A stretch of 64,000 nucleotides of DNA from Sinohyriopsis cumingii (GCA_028554795.2 CM068835.1:35420401-35484400), one strand, 5' to 3'. Shown: positions 44,977 through 55,589, numbered from the stretch's first letter. A program made the numbers and translations. The notes: generated by a model from the letters alone, not told the origin.

Positions 44977-47900
44977 ATGAATGAGTTTGAGAGATTATCC
45001 CAAACTAGGCCTGTTAAATATAAATTCAACCTCGACAGACTATCTTCTGATTTACCAGTACGAGATTTGGTTGATCCGAAAGATAAAAGTTTGATCAATA
45101 AAATTCACGACGCCAAGAAAGAATTTTACACGGATGGTGCATCTCATACATGGTCAACGTCCAAGATTATACGCAATACTGTCAAGGACGCCACAATGAA
45201 TGACAAGCGAGCGGCAACTATCATTAACTACATCGCTGAGTATGAGGGCAATCAAAAATATTTCTTCAGAGTAAAATTTAATGTATTAACAGAAACAGGT
45301 AGTTGGATTATCCGTGACAAATATGATCTTGTCCTTGGCAATAATAAAATTGCCATATTAAGTAAAAATTCCAGACCGGGTATATTTTCGGGTATTGACA
45401 AACCGTATTATGAGCGAGCGTATCCTGTAACAGCGGTTATTTATGGAATCTATGAGACAAATAAAAAACCCAACGTTGATAAACTGACACCGATGAAATT
45501 TTCAAGGTTAAATTGTGTAGCCGAGCGAGTAATAGAACACTTTACAAACGCGATGCGTGGAAATGGATTAACTGATTTAAGACATAAAAAAATAAACTCG
45601 TGGGCTGATTCAGTTAAGGATACCGGTGCTACAATAAAAGATGTTGCTGAGTTAGGAAAAATATTAAAATTTCCAATAACCGTAGCGACAATAACGGGAG
45701 AAGTACTGTACGAATCGAAATATAAATCGAAAGGAGCTCCAATAAATAATTTTGATCATAACGCGCACGCATGGACCAGCGCAGTAACAATATTTCCACG
45801 TGATCGAAATATTAGATTTTACCCCCCAGATATGTTTGATTTTATCAACGAAATAAGTAAAAACGATCCTGTATCGGTATGGTTATTTAAAAGTAATGAG
45901 GAAGGTGAATTTGATCAGTTTGTTAGACCAAACGGTGAAATATATCGAACAGAATCTCTCCACGACGAGATGAAAAATCTCGCGGAGAAGTTTTTAGAGT
46001 GCAAGCACTCCGCGGAAAATACTGACAAATTACTAACTAATTGCTTTACCGTTCCATCTGTTGCGGCTCATTTCGCTAGAGAAAGAAATTCATGGAAACC
46101 AACACGATTTGATTTACTCGAGGACGTACGCGCAAGTTGCGTCGAATACGGACATGGCGGATTGTGGAATACCAAGTATAATTACAACGATGTCATTTCG
46201 GTTGATATGGTTGCATGTTATCCGGGAAGTTTTCTAGGATACGGAGATTGTTCTGTATACTTTAAAAGATTCGGTCACCCTACAAACGAGATGACGCGAG
46301 TGGCAATTAATGGACCATTACCTGATTTTGATCTGACTGGATTCGCTTGTGTTGAATCATTCGAGCTTAAGGAAAATCTTTACAAGATTTGTTATGTTTG
46401 GTTTGGCAGACATTTTTGTGAAAAACGTTGGGCGCCTATAGTTTTATTACGATATATGCTAGATTGTGCGATACTGACATCGTTGGTGGTTAGTGAGGCA
46501 ATTATATCATATCACGCGCAGACCGAAGTTTGGTTGCCCATGTCAGATTCTATCAGTACTGATGAAGTTATGAGCGAGTTTAAGGAAAAATGTCCTGATG
46601 TTTCCGAAGATGATATTATCAAAGAAGCTCCTAAAATTCTCGAGATTAAACTCAAAACCGCAAAAGATCTCGACAGAAAAATTATAGGTAAATTTACTCA
46701 GGGTGGTGCATATGATCATAAAAGACATCACACACGATTAATTTTAGATGATGCCGAGTACGATTTTATAATTGCTGATACAACAGCGAGAAATATATTT
46801 GTAAATCGAGAAAGTGTTTATTTATCCGACGCAACAAAATTGGGTACGATCGTTAGTTATATAAATGATATCTCCCCACAGTATACTCATCTAAGATCTT
46901 CCATGTTGGCTTATGTTTCTATAAATTTATTATCGATGATTAACAGGTATTCCTGAGACCGCAGTCAGAGTCGCAACAGATTCGTTTTATATTTCGAGTA
47001 AATATTTAGAGTCTGTTATGAAATTTACAAGTAATGATGAACGATGGAGTTCGTGGAGAATAAAAAAGGAAATATTACGCAATTATACAGAATCAGCAGA
47101 TGTTCCGATGAGACATTTTTATCGTAAGTGTAATAAAATATCAGAAATGTCGAAAGCGCCATCGTTGAGTGATCCAATAACTAGATATAAGACAGTATAT
47201 CTCAATGGACCTGGTGGATGCGGCAAGACGACTCGAGCGATTAATGTTTTTAGAAATTCAGATATGATCGTGCTGACACCCACACATAGACTTGCACGCG
47301 AGATGAAACAACGGCAAGCACAATCGTGTACGTATCATAGTTTCTTTCGGTAGCGCGGGGATACATGGACTCCTGAACGAATGGGAGAAAAGTATATACC
47401 TAAAATAATTATTTGGGACGAGATATGTACGGTGTCATTGGATACATTGAAAACGTTTCTTGATTGGTTGTTGACGAAAAATACCGCTATAATAATGTGT
47501 GGCGATCATGGTCAACCGCCGCCTTTTGTTGGACCATCTCCACATGATTGGTTAAAAAATTTCGTTGATTATTACGAAGAAATAGATGATGATCATAGAG
47601 CTCTCGATGCAAATTTAAAGGAATTTAAAAAATTAATCAGATTATAATCAAACAAAATTCAGTGTGAAATAATACGTGGAGTGATCTCAGAGACCTCAAT
47701 GAACGATTTTTTAAATTTATGGAGACCCAACGATTTGATCGTAGCAAGCAGAAAAATAATCAGAGACGATTTACAACAGCAGTTATTTCAGCTGCATAAA
47801 GAAAAATATTCAGAATTACTCGTACCGTTGTGTTATAGACCATCAGATACACGAAAACAGAATATTAATGTTGATATTCCAGGACAGACTGAGAATCAAA

Positions 47901-48450
47901 ATCTCGTATTAAATCATATTGTCGCTGTTGATATCAGTGTGGTCGAAGATGCATTACGCGCTGACAAATCTCCATGGGAGTTGGGATACGCTATGACGAT
48001 CCACTCGTCTCAGGGATTAACTATTTCTTTCACACGAGTCTGGATTGTAGACGATCACATCGAGTGGTCAAATTTAGTTTATTTAGCGGTATCGAGGGTA
48101 AGAAATATATCTCAATTACGTAGAATTATAATTCCTGAAATCGTTAATAAATTCAACGTCATTGATGATGATATAATAAGAAAAAAATTAATCGGATACA
48201 AACAATCTGATAAAAAAATAAACGCGACTTTGATCTTGATGTTGAATTTATTATTGAGTTAAAACATCAGCAGAATAATCATTGCGCAAGTTGCAATTGT
48301 ATAATGTTATGGCGGTATTCGAGTAATGATTCAAGACAATTTACCGTAGACAGAAAAGATAATAGTCGCGGTCATACACGAGAAAATACCATGTTGACCT
48401 GTCTTGAGTGTAATCGACGTCGGGGGGCAGGCACCCTTGGTGCTAGTTAA
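44977..48450 (+). pseudogene. Family B DNA polymerase - SF1 helicase - HNH fusion gene, broken
   Basis: ATG at 44977. The first 659 codons hold polymerase motif A (DMVACYPGS, D410) and a motif-B-like KIIGKFTQGG (568-577). A shift near 46930-46950 separates them from motif C (VATDSFYIS, 46970-46996). The following frame runs to 48262 with two stops (TAG 47351, TAA 47645). It contains SF1 helicase motifs: Walker A NGPGGCGKTT (about 47203), Walker B IIIWDE (about 47405), GDHGQPPP (about 47500), and TIHSSQGLT with AVSRV. A last shift at the A-run 48212-48218 leads to a Cys-rich HNH/EndoVII-like tail (HCASC, DRKDNSRGHT, TCLECNRRRG) ending at 48450. No clear 3'-5' exonuclease motifs are visible N-terminally, where an NCVAERVIEHF domain stands instead. 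Whether this was one protein or adjacent proteins is not proven; the reading without intervening starts favours one. Confidence 0.8.
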
Positions 48451-49401
48451 GTGATCGCGGTGGTAATTGTGTATCCGTGGGAATTATTTGTAGTTGTTCA
48501 CGTACAAATCCACGTTGAGGAGCAGCCGAATCTAATCTGTAGATTGCAGGTCTACCTGGGGATCTTGTCACGGTGGATATTTTGTGTGTGGTAACACTCC
48601 AAATAGGATCAGTCGCTCTCGCGCTACCACCTTCAAGTTCACCCGGTTCATATAAATATCATCACCCAATATTTTTTGTTTTTCAGTACCTTTTCGTTGT
48701 GTTGGTATATTTTTTTGTGTGACTGCGCTAATGGGTTTCATGTTGGTTGTTCGTGTGATCTCGCTATTTAATGCAGCTATCACGCTTGGTAATCTTGCAA
48801 CCCATTCGCGAGATCTTTTATCTTGAATAAATTCCTTAGCATATTGATATCCAAATAACCGCTCAGCAAGTGTTCGATTAAATCGCTCAACAATTGCCTG
48901 ATCACGGTGAATTGCAGTATGACCTCGTCGTATTTTGGTATTATGTCGTTTCATCAACGATGATACTAGACCAAGAAATTCCTTACCAGGATCAACCTGT
49001 AGCAGCTGTGGCCATCGTAGACCACTTTGTGGTCCACCACCTCGTTGATAAATTCGTTCAAACGCATCGGCTACTTCAGATGATGTTTTCGTTGATAGCG
49101 GCTCTGCCTCTTTATATCTACTTGCAACATCAACTACAGTTAACGCGTACTTGTACGTTTTTCCACGCACAGTATCATGTGGTAAAAATAGAATATCTGC
49201 TTGATGAACTTCATTAGGAACACTAACATCGAAATACGCGTACTGAATTCGTTTCGGTGGTGGTAGATAAATTTGCCATATTGCCTGTTTGGATAACCAC
49301 GCGCAAGCAGTAGAATGTTTAACCGCTGCTGCATCAGCGAGTTTACCAATTGCTGCTTTGCCTCTCCAATATCCTCTTGGTGAATAATAAATTAATTCCA
49401 T
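48443..49401 (-). pseudogene. Retroviral-type integrase (DD35E), C-terminal frameshift
   Basis: ATG at 49401 (ATATAATGG). The core has D69 (HQADILFLP), D137 (LLQVDPGKEF) and E172 (AIVERFNRTL); the 35-residue spacing is the classic DD35E. It inserts the element and explains the short target duplication. The open frame stops at 48568, but from about 48655 the natural C-terminal domain (YLYEPGELE..., GRPAIYRLDS) lies in another frame ending with TAG at 48443-48445. That stop overlaps the tail of the convergent polymerase-helicase-HNH gene by 8 bp. No HHCC zinc motif is evident at the N-terminus. Confidence 0.92.
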
Positions 49402-49863
49402 TATATATTACCAGACCCAAACGCTAATTTACCTTTACGGATCTTACTAACCAATTAGCTAATGATTCTCTGATATTTTTATTTTTATGGAATTTAACGC
49501 GTGAATTTTACTCTTATACGCAAGATCATGAATATGACAAGCTCGATCGATAGCATTTACTGGTTCCTCGCCTGGTTTTGGTTGATCCTGATTATCGAGC
49601 CTGATATCAAGTCGAGTACCAGGACCGCAATAATTATATCCTGGTAGATGTTTTTCTCCTGGGTATTTAGCCCATGGAGCACCTGGAAATTTTGACATCA
49701 AATTAGCAACATCACCACCGCGCTTATTAGGTAAAAACGAAAATTTCTTTCTACCGCATACAGAACATTTTCCACCATACGCTATTTTTTTATTTTTTGT
49801 TATAACTGTAGCTAAATCAGTAGTTGGAGTTTTAACTCTACAGCGTAAACAATATAAATTCAT
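49401..49863 (-). pseudogene. Parvovirus-type phospholipase A2 with N-terminal zinc ribbon, 3' frameshift
   Basis: Open for 134 residues from 49863. The N-terminus has CLRC (C5/C8) and CSVC (C33/C36), a zinc ribbon. Residues 78-116 hold the Ca-binding loop YCGPGT, then PVNAIDRAC and the catalytic IHDLAY (H112-D113), as in the VP1-type PLA2 of parvoviruses, which breaches the endosome. The frame stops at 49459 soon after the catalytic pair. The remaining ~20 codons of a normal domain appear in other frames and end in TAA at 49401-49403, overlapping the integrase ATG (TAATG). So two small shifts probably broke it. PLA2 genes are known in adintoviruses. Confidence 0.88.
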
Positions 49864-49875
49864 GTTATAATATAT

Positions 49876-50541
49876 ATGGATATAATTGATTTCTCAGCAA
49901 CTCGGCAGCGAGAACCTGTTAAGCATCATCCTGCGCTACCGAATTCCATCAGAATGATTATCATAGGACCATCTGGATCGGGTAAGACGCAGTTATTACT
50001 TAATCTGATAATGAGATGGTTGAAATGGGATAAGTTGTATTTGGTAGCACCATCCGCTGATGATCAACGATGTTATGAAGTATTAAAAGATTTTAACGAA
50101 AATGCAAGATTACTGGACGAAGATAATGATGTTATAGAGTTAATAACAGATATTGATGAAGCACCGTCCGTTGATTTTTTAGACGGATTTATTAATAATT
50201 TAGTTGTGTATGATGATGTGATGCTGGATAAACAATCAAATCCAGCCAGGATATTTTCTCGCGGCAGACATAAAAATACAGATGTTATCTATGTTACTCA
50301 ACGATATACACAAATACCAAAAGTAATCAAGGGCAATTGTAATATTTTAGTTGTGTTGAATGGCGTAGACACACACACGCTGCGAAATATTCATCAAACT
50401 TGGTGCAGCGGTGACATGGATATAATTAAATTCAGAAATTTCTTTTCACGAGCGCAAGCTACTCCGCATGGATTTATAACAATAAATTTACATGATCCTA
50501 GAACAAGATATCGTGTGGGTCTTGATAAAATATTTGGATAA
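49876..50541 (+). CDS. Genome-packaging ATPase (FtsK/HerA, A32-like)
   Basis: 221 residues, intact. Walker A GPSGSGKT (31-38), Walker B LVVYDDVM (109-116) and a downstream YVTQRY (139-144) sensor are in the order of the poxvirus A32/Polinton packaging ATPase. It would pump the genome into capsids. It is divergent from the PLA2 gene with 12 bp between start codons, both in an AT-only context (TATAATATATATGG). It precedes the right TIR by 5 bp. Confidence 0.93.
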   Translation: MDIIDFSATRQREPVKHHPALPNSIRMIIIGPSGSGKTQLLLNLIMRWLKWDKLYLVAPSADDQRCYEVLKDFNENARLLDEDNDVIELITDIDEAPSVDFLDGFINNLVVYDDVMLDKQSNPARIFSRGRHKNTDVIYVTQRYTQIPKVIKGNCNILVVLNGVDTHTLRNIHQTWCSGDMDIIKFRNFFSRAQATPHGFITINLHDPRTRYRVGLDKIFG

Positions 50542-50546
50542 ATTAA

Positions 50547-51056
50547 TAAATTTAATTAAACAGATATCATTAATATAATGAACAACTGTGCGTGGTTAAT
50601 TCAAGGAACAACAGATAAATGCAGCAAAAGGTGTCGTGGAGAATATTGTAAAAAACATAATTACATTTTAAAGAAAAATCCTCATGCTGGTTCACGAAGT
50701 TGTGTTGGATGTAACAACGGCGTTAGAGGATTATATCAGATTTGCAAAAATTGCGGTGGAGATCGATACAGAAGTTTGATGATATATTACAGAAAAAGAA
50801 AGAATATAAATCCAAAAATAGAAAAACCACCATCAGAACTTGAATATTACTTGAAGAACAAAACAAAAGATTCCCATGATTCAGATGAAGATTCCCAAGA
50901 TTATTGAGCAGCAGAGAGGGTCCTGTCTACAATTTTGTTTGGGACAAACAATAATCGTAGACGTGGTATTGACCTCTATGAAGGATCACTATTTTTTTTG
51001 GTCTAAACACAAGGGTGACCATTCCCTTAAGTGGTCTGTTCACCCTCTCTGCTGCT
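50547..51056 (-). repeat. Right terminal inverted repeat (510 bp)
   Basis: Reverse complement of 34355-34864. Two mismatches lie in the outer 150 bp and six in the gene; the innermost 31 bp are identical. Confidence 0.95.
50578..50907 (+). CDS. TIR-encoded Cys-rich zinc-ribbon-like protein, right copy
   Basis: Same 109-residue gene as the left TIR copy, with substitutions at residues 12, 16, 37 and 77. None touches a cysteine. All cysteine/histidine pairs are retained. Start context ATATAATGAAC. Confidence 0.75.
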   Translation: MNNCAWLIQGTTDKCSKRCRGEYCKKHNYILKKNPHAGSRSCVGCNNGVRGLYQICKNCGGDRYRSLMIYYRKRKNINPKIEKPPSELEYYLKNKTKDSHDSDEDSQDY

Positions 51057-51061
51057 AGGTA
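51057..51061. repeat. Target-site duplication of the Polinton (right)
   Basis: AGGTA, identical to 34350-34354. Confidence 0.8.
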
Positions 51062-51152
51062 ACTGATAGCTTGAAAGCATTTAGCGCGGGGTCTTTGAAA
51101 GTGCGGGGCCCGTAACATATGCTACTTTTGCTGCTAGAATAATCCGGCACTG
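51062..51152 (+). mobile_element. Right part of the split hAT-type MITE
   Basis: Ends AATCCGGCACTG at 51152, complementary to CAGTGCCGGAT at 34140. It contains GTGCGGGGCCCGTAACATATG, echoing GTGCGGGGCCTGTAGCATATG of the left part at 34160, so both halves share internal sequence. Confidence 0.75.
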
Positions 51153-51159
51153 TTTATAA

Positions 51160-52010
51160 ATATTAAAGTTTCGTCGAAAGTTTGAAAGAGAAAAATATTA
51201 AAAAACTAATAATTTTTTTCTTTGACATTTTTGTCATAATTACTTATAATTATTTTATCGCAGCTAACATGAATTTGAAATAAAATTCAATATATTACAG
51301 ATGCAAATATGAATAATACAGGTACACATAAACGATTGATTTGTATACCTTGACTTAAATGTCCCATTCCAATCTTACGTGACATTACATTTATTTCAAT
51401 GACAAGAACCACGAATGTACATCCAGAAATAGACAAATTTTGACACGCTTGGTAAAACTCTAGCGAGCAAGGAATTTTGAGAGTTTTTCAACATTTTTCA
51501 ACTCTGAATAAATTAAGCAGATAAAGTTTAACACTTTCTATGGCTATTTCAAGCAAGATTATAATACAAGTGTTTCATGTTAAGGGCACGAACGATGGTA
51601 GGTCGAGGATACATCATGAATGTATTTGTGACTTGCCCGTCAGGATTGTTTTATACATTTAAATAAATTAAAAAAGGTTTGCAAGGTTACCTTCTAATAA
51701 GAACATACTTAAACGTCTGTACAGTTCGATTATTGTTATCTGATTTGCGTTTTGGAAGTTATCGGCTAAGTAATTAGTCTATCACTTGTGTACTTGACGA
51801 TTTCATTAAAAATTCAACCGTAAGATGTGTTTTTTCTTCTTTAAAAATAATACAGGACGAGAATTGCAGACTATTTTGACTTGTCTGATTCATGCTTTCT
51901 TGTGAGACAAATTAAATGCATTCGGCAATGAAAATGAAGAGGACCACTGGAGAAGAAGTAATAGTCTAAGTAGACGAGCTGATTACAAATGATCGATATC
52001 CAAATTAGAT
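51160..52010. other. Intergenic, nothing recognised
   Basis: AT-rich, no supported gene or repeat. Confidence 0.5.
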
Positions 52011-52014
52011 TTCT

Positions 52015-52325
52015 GGCGATCGCTCTGGCGGCTTAAGCGGTTAGAGCGTCCGCATCGGACGCGGAAGGTCGTGGGTTCGAACCTTGGCCGAGTCATATCA
52101 AAGACTTTAAAAATTGTACAAGCTGCTGCCTCGCTAGGCGTTCAGCATTAAGAGAGTATAGCGTTAGGACTGATTGCCTGGTATTGGGATAATGTGACTG
52201 GTTGGGGCATGATGCTACATGTCTGCGGCATGACGCCACAGTGCTAGACAACACTATAAACTGACACACTGCAGACATCGTAGCGATATGACTGAAAAAT
52301 ATTTAAAGCTGCGTTATAAAGCTAG
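52015..52325 (+). mobile_element. tRNA-derived SINE (family B), most complete copy
   Basis: Head GCTCTGGCGGCTTAAGCGGT with B-box GGGTTCGAACC, then GGCCGAGTCATATCAAAGAC, body GATGCTACATGTCTGCGGCA and CACTGCAGACATCGTAGCGA, ending near TATTTAAAGCTGCGTTATAA. It matches the copies at 24539-24894 and 26814-27040. Confidence 0.85.
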
Positions 52326-52637
52326 AAATGGAGTTTTTGTTTACTTAGAAATAATTAAGTTCAGGAGTTTTTCATTCTGTTGCAGCTATGGCAAGTAATT
52401 ATAGTTACAGAAATACAGTAAAGCCTGTCTATACTGTCTTTAAGGGACAATTTCGTCCTTAATAGACATAGGTAATGTAGGTGAAGAATAATGCATTTTA
52501 TACTCCCATGAACTAATATATACATAATTTCCTGGTCTTTTGCTACACTTCTTACACTAAATCAATTACCCAAAATATGTTCAAGCTGTTCAAGCAATAA
52601 ACAAAAGGGATGCCAAAAACCCTCGTTTGTTTCATGT

Positions 52638-52639
<2 letters not shown>

Positions 52640-52709
<70 letters not shown>
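52640..52709. repeat. (AT)n microsatellite
   Basis: About 70 bp of AT dinucleotide repeat. Confidence 0.95.
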
Positions 52710-52711
<2 letters not shown>

Positions 52712-52849
52712 CACAAAAATAAGCGTGCTCTAAGTTTGAAAAGTGTCTTTTATACACTGGACATAGGCAATTTCTATTGAAAATAACTGAAAATGTGATT
52801 TATGGACATGTATCCTTTTTATAAAAGCTGAGGCGACAACGGAATTATT

Positions 52850-52930
52850 TTTGGGGGTGGGGACAAACATGTAGTGGTCAGCTATTAACTTTTACGGATG
52901 GAGGACAAAACATGTTTAGAGGTGAAATAG
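52850..52930 (+). repeat. Dispersed repeat shared with 56640-56720
   Basis: GGACAAACATGTAGTGGTCA through AAACATGTTTAGAGGTGAAAT matches GAGCAAACATGTGGTCAGCT through AAACATGTTTAGAGGTGAAAT at 56.64-56.72 kb in the same orientation. Element type unknown. Confidence 0.65.
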
Positions 52931-53018
52931 GCCCCACCCCATCCCTTTGTCCCATGTGCGGGCGCCCATGTGTAAAAGTGTACATCGTCTGAAATTTATG
53001 TGTTTCTCTGTTGAAAAT

Positions 53019-53279
53019 CAGTGCCAGATTAAATCCTGTGGAGGCTGTTAGGCCCTTAGGTAGTACTAATATTAGTACCCTTACTCGTACCTCGTGGACA
53101 GGTCAACCACAACAAATCAAGTTGAGGCTACGACATCGTAGCTAGCCCTTAGGCAGTCGAAATCTTGCCCCTGCCACCGGCAAATTATCTGCTAATACGT
53201 TTTATCAATATTATTTTTATCCGTTATCGTGGGGCTCCTAGGCCTGTGCCTACTCTGCCTATTTGGTAATCCGGCACTG
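53019..53279. mobile_element. Intact hAT-type MITE (261 bp) with 8-bp TSD
   Basis: Ends CAGTGCC(A/G)GATTA and TAATCCGGCACTG. TTGAAAAT occurs at 53011-53018 and 53280-53287, an exact 8-bp duplication as made by hAT transposases. The interior holds the AGTACTAATATTAGTAC palindrome and CTACGACATCGTAG, also found at 10.6, 11.4 and 18.3 kb. Confidence 0.92.
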
Positions 53280-53289
53280 TTGAAAATGT

Positions 53290-55580
53290 GTTGCACGCAA
53301 TTTTGTCAGAGTTTACCTAAAATTGCTTTAAATTGTTTCAGACGTACTTTCCTTTCTTCCTCACTTACCGTCACCAAATTTTGGATTAACGTTTACTACA
53401 CACTCAGACTGGGCCATGGTGGTCTTCTCGTAGAAACGTTCATGCGATGTAAGTTAAGATAATTTATATTGTTTATTCTTTAAGCAATTAAATTCTACGT
53501 GAACAAATTTGGTGTGCATGCGTCTCATGGTTGAATTAGAAAAAAGTAACCATCACCAATATTTGGTTATATCGTTCAACATCTCTAGCAAACAATCCCT
53601 TGCTCTAGTGACTTCATTTTAGAACGAGTAATTGTCCAACAACAAAGTGGGTAACCATGATCTACCTTCGAAAGCTAGATCAGCATTGACTCAGTTGTAC
53701 TTAATCATTATGATGCTTTTACCAATGGCTTGTCGTCATACAACACATTCTGACTTAAAATGGGGCTGAGTAAGGCAAAGCAAGTTCTAAATTAGGGACT
53801 GAGTCGGGGCAATGCATATATGTTTATATTACGCATATCTAATATTATAATAGTACAGGGTTCAGTTTCTGTGCCCCATGGTACGTTGGCGGTTTTCTCA
53901 TGAATTTCAGTGTTCTCTTAGTCAAAGATCACTTCTCGTCAGCAATATAAAATGTATTAGTTAGAAACTGCTGGACCAACAACTTGTTACTTTTTTTGAT
54001 ATAACTGGTCATGCCGAATAACACTCGCATAAGATGCTATTCCATGGTGAAGTGTCTGCATGTATGTGCAAGTGGTTCGCATACAAGTCCAACATCGGTT
54101 GAATTTTCAGATGGTCGATTATAAGAGGGAAAGTAAATGAGTGGGAAGACTTTGATGCGATGGAACGATAAAAGAGGGATCAGACTGTCCTTCTGGGCAC
54201 AAAAGGTTAGAGCACGTCATTCGCTAGTCGAGCCCCCCCCCCCCGGTAAAAGATTGAATGTGTTGTTGTATTTGTTTTCTGCTAACCTTAAATGGTTAAA
54301 AAGTGGCAAAGAACAAATGTGTGCAGTGGCTGAGATCTCCAGGTGCTGGGTGTGGAGTGGGGTAATGTTTTTTAGTGGCACTATACAGAGACGCCCAATG
54401 GTAATGTTCTTTAATGGCGCCCCTGCTTTGCTACAGAGAAGTTTTATCGCTTGCCTCCAGGTCTTAAGCAAAAGGTTTGTGATGAATAACCCATGTTAGA
54501 GTAAGGTGAAATACAATGAAAATTTCATCTGCAAGAAAACGAGATAAATGCTCACGACTGCACCTCCATCAACTGATGCCAAGGACAATTGGCCCCCTCA
54601 CGCCACCACTGAACATGTGCCCTGCAAAACCCCACATGGTTTTAAGCACAGAACTAGCATTCATATCAACTTCATGAGACTTGTCACGAGACGACCATTT
54701 CATATTTGGTTCAGTTTTAGATTTGAGAGGTGTAAAGCTGCAATTTACTTTTTTTTTTATATAAGGAGGTTTTCTACCTATAAATCAGAGCAATAATTCT
54801 ATTTAATCTATTTGACAGCTGGAAATTTCTTTGTAAAATGGAAATCCCAGTCCCCCTCCTTCCAATTAAATAGTCTGTCTTAGTGGTTGATCTATAGTAG
54901 TGTGGATAATATTGTAGGTTTAGCATTATATTGGTCAGTGTGTGTGTGTGCTTAAAAAACAACAAACAAGTTGTAAATAATACCAGAATGCATAGGTGAG
55001 GTCTCGACTTGTTACTAAAAAAAGGACATTCCACGTGTACTAAAACAATGGTTCCTGCTTATTGGAGAGGGGGTGGGGTAGATAATTTTACAAAAGACAT
55101 AAATTTGCCATTGACCTTTAGTCTAAAAACGCTCCCTCATTATGTTAATATGGATAAAATTTAAAAAATTATGTCTGGTTTTATGCCATATGTCCAATCT
55201 CTTAGTACAGCAGCGATCAGGACATTGGAGAACTTAACCCTTTTACCCCTACTTTGAAAAGCAGGCAATTTGTAGGACTAAATTTTCCCCAATCCACCTG
55301 AGTTTGTGTGCATCCATCCGTTCTCCAATTTAGGGGTTTAACCTTTCGCCCTACTTCATTTATTAACATCAAAATAACAGTGGATGCATCTCGGGACGAG
55401 CATACACAGTACGTTTTTGTGCATAAATTGGGTCACTATGACATACTTTCCAGGATCAATAACTTTTTCACATATTACCATCAAATTTAAACCCAAAGTG
55501 CATCTTATGCCAATTGTGTTACATACAAAAGTTCGGTTGCTGTGATATATATTAATGAGTATCTTGATGGGATTGATGTT
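53290..55580. other. Intergenic, no gene recognised
   Basis: A few short open frames, none with motifs. A poly-C run is at 54231-54244. Confidence 0.45.
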
Positions 55581-55589
55581 CCACTGTCT

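Larger units (their letters stand above)
34355..51056. mobile_element. Polinton/Maverick (adintovirus-like) element, complete but decayed
   Basis: The 16,702-bp element has 510-bp terminal inverted repeats, 5'-AG and CT-3' ends, a 5-bp target duplication and the full hallmark gene set. That set is a retroviral-type integrase, family B polymerase, packaging ATPase, adenain-like protease, double-jelly-roll major capsid and penton-like protein. Genes are in strand-consistent blocks with tiny or negative spacing, as in a virus. Additional genes: PLA2, fibre, HNH endonucleases, SF1 helicase, Cys-rich genes. Most long genes carry nonsense codons or frameshifts. A SINE has inserted at 43220. It is best read as an endogenised virus of a probable mollusc host. 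Confidence 0.95.

Noticed and set aside
48894..49217. Plus-strand 107-codon frame across the integrase
   Set aside because: Antisense shadow of the integrase core; no motifs.
34350..51062. A 6-bp target duplication as usual for Polintons
   Set aside because: The sixth base does not match on either side; only AGGTA (5 bp) is exact.
52018..52100. tRNA gene on the plus strand
   Set aside because: The same head occurs at 24.8 and 26.8 kb followed by a common body; it is a SINE, not a functional tRNA.
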